From IMG/VR virus record IMGVR_UViG_3300017743_000125, positions 1 through 23,809 of that record: 23,809 nucleotides of DNA. One strand, written 5' to 3'. The stretch is from a virus. Below are positions 18,670 through 23,809 of the stretch, in pieces. Within the stretch, counting starts at the first letter, position 1. Every line of letters starts with the position of its first letter. The notes below the pieces were generated by a model that was given only the letters and a program-made list of their open reading frames with translations, did no database searches and was not told the DNA's origin. A program made the translations under genes and the position numbers.

Positions 18670-18879
18670 CTAGGCCGCATACTCAATTATTACCTGAAGC
18701 AAAAGCCTTTGCGCTTCCTGCCAGTTGGAGGCGAGGGCTCCTTTCTGAGATTCTGCCTGAAAGTTTGACCAAAGCATCAGGGCCGATTCAATGTTACTGA
18801 CATCGGTTTCCCATGATAAATAGTGAGCGAGTTCGCGCTTGGTCTGGTTGAACTCCTTGTTGGTAATTTGCTTGTTCAT
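18670..18879 (-). CDS. Accessory protein of unknown function in its own transcription unit (69 aa)
   Basis: The product begins MNKQITNKEFNQTKRELAHY and is helical, hydrophilic and neutral to acidic (LSWETDVSNIESALMLWSNF, then ALASNWQEAQRLLLQVIIEY). No family recognised. It has a full promoter with palindromic operator and the shared leader, and is flanked by strong terminators on both sides. It therefore behaves as an independent module inserted between the portal/protease operon and the capsid gene, as expected for a moron. The promoter cassette is shared with the genes at 55 and 8605, so these genes are probably co-regulated. Confidence 0.8.
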   Translation of the reverse strand: MNKQITNKEFNQTKRELAHYLSWETDVSNIESALMLWSNFQAESQKGALASNWQEAQRLLLQVIIEYAA

Positions 18880-18907
18880 TGTTTTCCCTTTCGTTGTTGT
18901 TACCTAA

Positions 18908-18936
18908 AGTGTATATCATATACACAATGAGCGCAA
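18908..18936 (-). promoter_or_regulatory. Promoter with perfect palindromic operator (cassette copy 2)
   Basis: On the minus strand, TTGCGC (18931-18936), a 17-bp spacer and TACACT (18908-18913). A perfect 17-bp palindrome GTGTATAT-C-ATATACAC (18909-18925) covers the -10 and spacer. A 28-nt leader with AACGAAAGGGAAAA leads to the ATG at 18879. The palindrome centre lies 9 bp from the left edge of the -10, as in copy 1. Confidence 0.75.
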
Positions 18937-18962
18937 CCCCAAACACAAACTTGCCCCAGGAA

Positions 18963-19007
18963 TGAGAAAACCCCCTGCCGGAATAACGAAGGGAAATCGG
19001 CAGGGGG
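18963..19007 (-). terminator. Rho-independent terminator of the terminase/portal/protease operon
   Basis: A 10-bp perfect stem (CCCCCTGCCG at 18971-18980, CGGCAGGGGG at 18998-19007) with a 17-nt loop is followed on the minus strand by TTTTCTCATT. It lies directly after the last gene of the operon. Confidence 0.85.
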
Positions 19008-19014
19008 AAACTCG

Positions 19015-19233
19015 TTAGCGCTGTTCGACAGCCTCCATGACACGAGTTTCTTTCTCTGCCTGCTGAACAGTGCCCCTAGCAGGCTTCACCTTCTTCGGTG
19101 TCTCAGCAGAAGAATCATCCAACGCGACCACAGCATCAGCCATCTCATCAGCAAGCGAAGCAATCGCCCCCGAAACCGGATCGCCAGCAACCCGCAAAAT
19201 AGCCTTCTTAATGTCATCCCTAGCAGCCATCAT
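19015..19233 (-). CDS. Small hypothetical protein after the protease (72 aa)
   Basis: The product begins MMAARDDIKKAILRVAGDPV. It has one helical region with SGAIASLADEMADAVVALDD, then a Lys/Pro linker (KKVKPARGT) and a C-terminal charged helix ending VMEAVEQR. The ATG at 19233 overlaps the stop of the 14-codon ORF upstream, with GGGAAG about 6 nt before it; a second ATG follows at once (19230). Proteins of this kind follow the protease in several actinophages; role unknown. It is the last gene before the operon terminator. Confidence 0.75.
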   Translation of the reverse strand: MMAARDDIKKAILRVAGDPVSGAIASLADEMADAVVALDDSSAETPKKVKPARGTVQQAEKETRVMEAVEQR

Positions 19234-19274
19234 TTACGCTTCCCGCCTTTTCCATACTTATCTTTACGAGGCAT
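19230..19274 (-). CDS. 14-codon coupled ORF
   Basis: The ATG at 19274 overlaps the protease stop (TAATG) and the TGA overlaps the next gene's ATG. The peptide MPRKDKYGKGGKRK is strongly basic. It may be a real micropeptide, or a translational bridge that carries ribosomes from the protease gene to the 72-aa gene. It is too short for a firm call. Confidence 0.4.
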   Translation of the reverse strand: MPRKDKYGKGGKRK

Positions 19275-20974
19275 TAGAGTCCCATCAAAAGTTCGAGCTT
19301 CTTCTTCTTCAAAGCAAGCATGTCCAGATCACCCTTAGACTCCTCGACCTGCTCCACAGGTGACAGCTTATCCAACACAGTCGTAATGAGTTGCCGGTCA
19401 TCACTGCTGATGTCCTCGCCACTCTCAATCTTCAACAGCGCATCAGCCAAAGCATCAGCATCCACATTGGCCCGTTCTGCAACCTTGTCCCAGCCGCGCA
19501 CCAAAGCGGTGCCGTTGGTCGTGGGGTATGCGGGGAACGCGACACCAGTGGAAACCTCCATCAGGCGAACAGCGTTCAACGTGCGCTCACTGCCATCCTC
19601 ATTCCAGGAGTCACCACCTGAAGGCACAGTAAAACCAAAGGAAAATCCTGTGACATCGCCACGGTTAATGAGCACCTTAGCATCGCGCCCCGCCTGAGTT
19701 TCGGGCAACGTGGCAGACACTCGCAAACCCTGTGCATCCTCAGTCAGCTTCAAAGTTCCACTGCGAGTGGAACCCAACACAGTGGAGCTGTCGTGGTTCC
19801 AAAGTAGTTTCACATCGTTGCGGGATTGCAGGGAACGCTTGAAAGCGCCAGGCGCAATGTATTCCCTGAACGGTAGAGGCTCTGATGCCTCGTTGAAACG
19901 GGCCGCGTACCCGGTCAGGTGCATCCCGTCAGCTTCTTCGCGCACCTCAAAATCGGTAACGGTAACGCGGGTTTCCATCTTGCTCAATGCTTGCCCCTTA
20001 GCTCGGCCTTCATTTTCTTCTTCTATTCTACCAATGACACCCTCGGCATAGTCCATAGCGCGTTGCGCTGATCGGCGGGAGGTGCCTCCACCCCACAAAG
20101 CGATTGCCACAACACCAGGGCTGGGGAAGTCATCGCTGTCAGGGGAAGCTGCCGGTGCATCAAAGTCCACCATGTGACGTGCAAGGAAAGCACGCAACCG
20201 AACCCACTTATCCGCTGTTACCGAACCGCTCTCTAACGCCCTAGCTTCTCGCACAGTCCTATCCAGTAGACCATCGCCGGAAAGTCCCTCAGAATGCCAC
20301 TCAAGCCCTCTGCGGGCACTCGCACGCATGTAAGCCGGTGGTGTCAAATCCACATCGCGGTTCTCAACCTCACCCTGCTCTACCGAGCGGGTGCTTTTCG
20401 GGTGCGCCTCAGGTAGTAAGTCATAATCGGTTATGTAGTTAGCGTTTTCGGGTTTCCCGTTCCGCAACAGATACAAGTAAGCGTTCACTCTCGCCATAGA
20501 CCATGCAGCGCGGGAAACCCCAGGCCGGTGTGAACTTGAATAAGCGCCAGAACCTCTGCGGTACACCGCGGCTAGTTGCCCATAAGTGGTGCGAGTGTAG
20601 GCGGGCTTGTCATCAGCTTCCATTTGCTCATTATGTTCAGAAACTTTGTTTCGCAGAGCAGTCTCAGTCCTCTCGGATAATTTGATGTCCCCGCCAGCGC
20701 CTGAAGCAGAACCATCGGGGTTCTTATCCGAGCCGGTAATCTGATCCTCTGCCGGTGCAGGTTCGGAATCCACGCGGGCTTCATCTTCCCCCTGCCAAGC
20801 GTTGCAATAATGCCCGCCCTGAACATAGTCATCCCAGCGCTCACAATAAGCGCGGCCCTCATCATCCAGCTTCTCCTCATTGAAGAAGATACAGTTACCG
20901 CAAGCGCGACCCTCGGGCACATCCTCGCTAGTGGCGGGCCGGTAGTTGTCCGGTAGTTCTCTGGCTTCTGTCAT
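19274..20974 (-). CDS. Multidomain prohead protease with N-terminal four-Cys module
   Basis: The 566-aa protein matures the capsid. An N-terminal module has C25-x2-C28-x15-C44-x12-C57 (ACGNCIFF, RAYCERW, GGHYCNAW), resembling high-potential iron-sulfur motifs. A middle module (about 100-190) contains KPAYTRTTYGQLAAVYRRGS and SHRPGVSRAAWSMARVNAYL. A third module (about 205-325) contains LTPPAYMRASARRGLEWHSE and VTADKWVRLRAFLARHMVDF. The C-terminal HK97-family protease (about 340-500) has TGYAARFNEAS, the catalytic-His region LLWNHDSSTVLGSTRSG and the catalytic-Ser region VTGFSFGFTVP. It is far longer than the usual 180-250 aa. The ATG at 20974 overlaps the portal stop (TGATG). Confidence 0.88.
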   Translation of the reverse strand: MTEARELPDNYRPATSEDVPEGRACGNCIFFNEEKLDDEGRAYCERWDDYVQGGHYCNAWQGEDEARVDSEPAPAEDQITGSDKNPDGSASGAGGDIKLSERTETALRNKVSEHNEQMEADDKPAYTRTTYGQLAAVYRRGSGAYSSSHRPGVSRAAWSMARVNAYLYLLRNGKPENANYITDYDLLPEAHPKSTRSVEQGEVENRDVDLTPPAYMRASARRGLEWHSEGLSGDGLLDRTVREARALESGSVTADKWVRLRAFLARHMVDFDAPAASPDSDDFPSPGVVAIALWGGGTSRRSAQRAMDYAEGVIGRIEEENEGRAKGQALSKMETRVTVTDFEVREEADGMHLTGYAARFNEASEPLPFREYIAPGAFKRSLQSRNDVKLLWNHDSSTVLGSTRSGTLKLTEDAQGLRVSATLPETQAGRDAKVLINRGDVTGFSFGFTVPSGGDSWNEDGSERTLNAVRLMEVSTGVAFPAYPTTNGTALVRGWDKVAERANVDADALADALLKIESGEDISSDDRQLITTVLDKLSPVEQVEESKGDLDMLALKKKKLELLMGL

Positions 20975-22341
20975 CAAGTAACCGCATCTTTATACACCGA
21001 ATCAGGATTTTCAGGGTCTACCTGTGCCACGCCCTGCAACTGCACTGAAGCCAAACCAGTGTGAGCCACAGCGGGCAACCCAATCATCTCCATAGCCTCG
21101 GCGGGGTCGAACCCAGCAAACACCAGATCGCGCACCATTTGAATCTTCTCGCGTTGCGCCTTCACACCAGATTCAGACAAGCTCACGTTCGCCAATGGGA
21201 CACGCACCGCGCTTGCAGCATCGCCCTCCTGTGGTGATAAGTCCTCCAAGCGGCGCACGTCATTGATCGCCAGGAACCCAGACTGCAACCCAGTGCTATA
21301 CGCGCTGAACCGGCTCTGAATGTCAGCCCTAAGCAAACCGTTCATGTTGAACTTGATAAAACTCTCAGCGCCGCCAGGGTAACGCGACATAAGAGAACTC
21401 ATCGCATCCTCAATCTTTGTCACATAAGGGCGCAACGTGTGAGTCACAAAACCAAGCATGTTCTGCTCAACGCTCGAATAAGTGTTCGTGCCAGGCAGGT
21501 TCAGCATGTGTGACGGTATCCGCCAAATCCGCGCAATATCCTCCACAGCCATTCTGCGGGCCTCTAATGCTTGAGACTTCTCTGGGTCTGCCTGTGTCGC
21601 TTTGAAGCTCGCACCACCGCTGAGAATCCCTGTGCGCCCACTCTTACGCCACCCCTTGTGAGCGTTATCGAATGAACCGCGCAAAGAATCAGCCTGCTCC
21701 AAAGTCAGCGCCCCAGGGTACTCAATAACACCCTGCAAGGTTGTGCCCTGCCCAAAGAAGGTAGCCGCGTAAAGTTCCAACGCCTTAGACAGCCCCAGGT
21801 TTTCTTTCAAAGCGTGAACCCGCGACACGCCGCGCACCGTACCAGGGCGCAACAAGTCAGGAATGTAAAGAATCTGCTCCGAGGTTAGTGGCCTGTCCTC
21901 GCCCTGCACAGTGAACACCAGCAAGCCCTTAGGGTTGCGGGTAATCTCCACAGTGTTCGGGTTCAACACAACCAGGTTCACAACCTCGCCAGCGCGGTTA
22001 CTGAACACCCGCACGAAAGCGTTACCATCCACCAGGAGCGACACCAGGAGACTGTTATAGAAAACAGCGTGCCCGTTGAAGTTCACATCAGGTTGCCCCA
22101 CCCATGAAGGCTTAGGCCGGAAAGGTCTACGGTTGCCATCAGAACGAAAGAAACAATCCACCGGCAAAGTGCTAACAGTGTCAGCGATCAGAGACACAGC
22201 AGAGTGAACCGCTGCAATGGTGAGCGCGTTCGCCTCATCAATGTGAGTGCCTGACTGATTACCCAAAGCAACGTCATCACCAGTCTCCCAAATTGACTGA
22301 AAACTAATTGCCCTATCTTCCCACAGTTTGTTGAATACCAC
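20974..22341 (-). CDS. Portal protein (HK97-type)
   Basis: The 455-aa protein forms the dodecameric DNA gate at one capsid vertex. Typical features: AVHSAVSLIADTVSTLPVDC near residue 45, FYNSLLVSLLVDGNAFVRVF around 90-110, LYIPDLLRPGTVRGVSRVHA with the RG-SP-like turn near 160, SYSSVEQ-like NTYSSVEQNMLGFVTHTLRP at about 285-305, and FIKFNMNGLLRADIQSRFSA toward the C-terminus. The start is GTG at 22341, abutting the TAA of the 43-aa membrane ORF, with GGGG upstream. It is followed by the coupled protease gene. Confidence 0.92.
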   Translation of the reverse strand: MVFNKLWEDRAISFQSIWETGDDVALGNQSGTHIDEANALTIAAVHSAVSLIADTVSTLPVDCFFRSDGNRRPFRPKPSWVGQPDVNFNGHAVFYNSLLVSLLVDGNAFVRVFSNRAGEVVNLVVLNPNTVEITRNPKGLLVFTVQGEDRPLTSEQILYIPDLLRPGTVRGVSRVHALKENLGLSKALELYAATFFGQGTTLQGVIEYPGALTLEQADSLRGSFDNAHKGWRKSGRTGILSGGASFKATQADPEKSQALEARRMAVEDIARIWRIPSHMLNLPGTNTYSSVEQNMLGFVTHTLRPYVTKIEDAMSSLMSRYPGGAESFIKFNMNGLLRADIQSRFSAYSTGLQSGFLAINDVRRLEDLSPQEGDAASAVRVPLANVSLSESGVKAQREKIQMVRDLVFAGFDPAEAMEMIGLPAVAHTGLASVQLQGVAQVDPENPDSVYKDAVT

Positions 22342-22473
22342 TTATCGCCCCAAAGCTAATCCGAGTAAAACTAGAACAGCGCCACCCACCACAAGCCCCA
22401 CAGGGACAGAAATGAGCATCACGCCTGCAACGACTGTCGCTGCGCCTACTATTTGCAAAGTTGAACTGACCAT
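22342..22473 (-). CDS. Small membrane protein between terminase and portal (43 aa)
   Basis: The ATG at 22473 lies 5 nt after the terL stop, with GGATAGG upstream. The frame is open to TAA at 22342-22344, abutting the portal's GTG. The product begins MVSSTLQIVGAATVVAGV, continues as one long or two short hydrophobic helices (residues about 8-42) and ends LGLALGR. It fills the whole gap between two otherwise contiguous head genes. It might be a membrane-associated head-assembly or DNA-entry factor. Function unknown; the hydrophobic composition and the exact fit make it credible. Confidence 0.65.
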   Translation of the reverse strand: MVSSTLQIVGAATVVAGVMLISVPVGLVVGGAVLVLLGLALGR

Positions 22474-22478
22474 CACAC

Positions 22479-23809
22479 CTATCCAAAGAATTCAGGCACT
22501 GGTTCTAGTTTAGCGCCTGTGAGTGCCCTATCTACGCATATCACCAAAGCAACCGCTGCATCTATCTTTCTAGGGCTGTTTCTTGAGTCTTTCACAATGC
22601 GTGGCCCCATGTTGTCAATCTTTGTAACCGCGTTGCTGAGGTGTCTGGCAAGTATCGGGTTCCCGTCATGGATAAGCCTCGACTCCATCACAGCATCAAA
22701 CACCTTGCTACAGGCAGGCACCATTCGGCGGGCCGAGGTGCTAGGCCATTCCACAATCGGCACACCCTTATCCTCCAAAACCTGCATCGAACGTTGCCAG
22801 CGGAAAGGGTCACACGCAACCTCACGCACCTTAGGGTGAGCCTGACAGAAATCCAAAACAGTCTGCTCAACCTCAGCAATGTCCACACGCCAATCATCAT
22901 CATGGATGTTCAAATCTTTCTCCCACGACTTCACCAGAAACACCTTCACCGGCTCATCATCCTTAGGCACAACCGCACCCACAATCACCGAGGCATCCCC
23001 ACTGAACGACCCGTCAAAGCCCAACACAATCTCATCATCAGGTGACACCACAAACTCACCCTCGCACGCCTCCCACGATCCGGTAGGCAGCCACGACATC
23101 TGCGAACTCACCCACTGATTACAACGCTTCGTTCTGAACTCAGCCTCAGGGGTGCGCCTCACAGCACTCTCGAAGTCGCTCACCGCGTTCAAGTCCCCAA
23201 ACCCAGGGTTCGCCTGTATCCAAGTCTCAGGGTTCTTATGATCGGCTTCTTCCGCTGACTCCCACCACGCCATGAAGAAACTAGGGTCATCCACCTCACC
23301 ACGCGCAACCTTTTGCCCATACTGGTAGAGCGAATAGGCAATCGAGTCGCGCCCTGTTCTGTCAGCCTTTACCCCAGCAGTAGTAATACCAATCATCGTA
23401 GACATCTTTCCACGCGCACCCATAGCCAAAGAAAAGGTGTCCCATAAATCGCGGTTTCCGATTGCGTGCACCTCGTCCACTAAACAAAGCGTAGGCGAAA
23501 GGCCCTCTTTTGAATACGCCTCAGCAGACACCACCCGATAAACAGACCCAAACTTAGGCAACTCAATCGCATCACGATACAGCTTCGTAATGCCAGACAG
23601 CTCACTAGAACTCTCAACAATTCGCTTAGCATCAGCGAACACAATCCGAGCCTGTTCCTTCTCTGCCGCTACCGAATATACCTCCGCGCCCTTAGGCCCA
23701 AGAATCAAACCATAAAGCGCAATGACAGAACCCAGCGCCGATTTCCCATTCTTCCGAGGCATGCCCACAAGCTGAGACTGGTGACGATACCCGCCACCCT
23801 CAACAGCGA
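22479..23809 (-). CDS. terL: Terminase large subunit, 5' end beyond window
   Basis: The frame is open to the right edge, so the N-terminus is missing. Visible motifs in order: Walker A GMPRKNGKSALGS, an EVYSVAAEKEQARIVFADAK segment, Walker B TLCLVDEVHAI, coupling motif GITTAG, then the nuclease domain with VLGFDGSFSGDASVIVGAVV (first metal-binding Asp), REVACDPFRW and SPRKIDAAVALVICVDRAL (last Asp). It pumps DNA into the prohead with ATP and cuts it. A GTG at 23768 is not the real start since homologous residues continue upstream. It ends with the stop at 22479. Confidence 0.95.
   Translation of the reverse strand, partial: AVEGGGYRHQSQLVGMPRKNGKSALGSVIALYGLILGPKGAEVYSVAAEKEQARIVFADAKRIVESSSELSGITKLYRDAIELPKFGSVYRVVSAEAYSKEGLSPTLCLVDEVHAIGNRDLWDTFSLAMGARGKMSTMIGITTAGVKADRTGRDSIAYSLYQYGQKVARGEVDDPSFFMAWWESAEEADHKNPETWIQANPGFGDLNAVSDFESAVRRTPEAEFRTKRCNQWVSSQMSWLPTGSWEACEGEFVVSPDDEIVLGFDGSFSGDASVIVGAVVPKDDEPVKVFLVKSWEKDLNIHDDDWRVDIAEVEQTVLDFCQAHPKVREVACDPFRWQRSMQVLEDKGVPIVEWPSTSARRMVPACSKVFDAVMESRLIHDGNPILARHLSNAVTKIDNMGPRIVKDSRNSPRKIDAAVALVICVDRALTGAKLEPVPEFFG

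Noticed and set aside
1-23809. Integrase, excisionase, attP, tRNA or IS element
   Set aside because: Looked for tyrosine/serine recombinase motifs, tRNA-like cloverleaf segments and transposase frames; none seen. Lysogeny cannot be judged from this window.

Overview
The window is a contiguous stretch of a tailed double-stranded DNA phage genome: a siphovirus-like phage with an HK97-fold capsid, most likely infecting an actinobacterium. The phage call rests on a large terminase, portal, HK97-family protease, major capsid protein, tail tube, tail chaperones, tape measure, endolysin and holin in canonical order. The actinobacterial call rests on a WhiB-family gene (found essentially only in Actinobacteria and their phages), an r1t-type holin, leaderless genes and moderate-to-high GC without extreme codon bias. 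A freshwater or marine Microbacteriaceae-like host is possible but is only inferred. Neither genome end is present: terL runs off the right edge and a gene of unknown function runs off the left edge. No integrase, tRNA, CRISPR array or IS element was found.

Nearly everything is on the minus strand, so it is transcribed right to left. From the right: partial terL, a hidden 43-aa membrane ORF, portal, a multidomain prohead protease with an N-terminal four-cysteine module, and two small coupled ORFs (23809-19015). A terminator follows. Then come an isolated 69-aa accessory gene with its own promoter and terminator, and the major capsid gene as its own unit (18500-17355). Connector, tail terminator, tail tube, tail chaperones with a -1 frameshift site, a gp10-like protein, tape measure, minor tail protein, fibre-like protein and a small XkdW-like protein occupy 16832-10359. 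The lysis block (10359-8904) has an M23 endolysin with peptidoglycan-binding repeats, three small membrane proteins including an r1t-type holin, and a 29-aa Cys-containing ORF.

Left of lysis lies the early/replication half: small membrane and DNA-binding proteins (8605-7510), a YqaJ-type exonuclease with an Erf-like annealing protein (7065-5821), a coiled-coil protein, a membrane-anchored M23 peptidase, an HNH protein, a replication initiator containing four 22-23-bp iterons next to an AT-rich tract (probable origin), a C5-cytosine methyltransferase split by a frameshift, an N6/N4 methyltransferase, a zinc-ribbon protein and an SSB-like protein. Exonuclease, annealing protein and SSB form a plausible phage recombination set.

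Three genes lie on the plus strand (WhiB at 7259, an HTH protein at 8694, an unknown protein at 16917). In all three a -10-like hexamer sits exactly 6 nt before the ATG, which predicts leaderless mRNAs. Three dispersed minus-strand genes (starts at 55, 8605 and 18879) share a near-identical cassette: -35, a palindromic GTGTATA-type operator overlapping the -10, and the same Shine-Dalgarno leader. That looks like an undescribed phage regulon. Genes are tightly packed, often with TAATG or TGATG junctions; no gene-free stretch exceeds about 140 bp.
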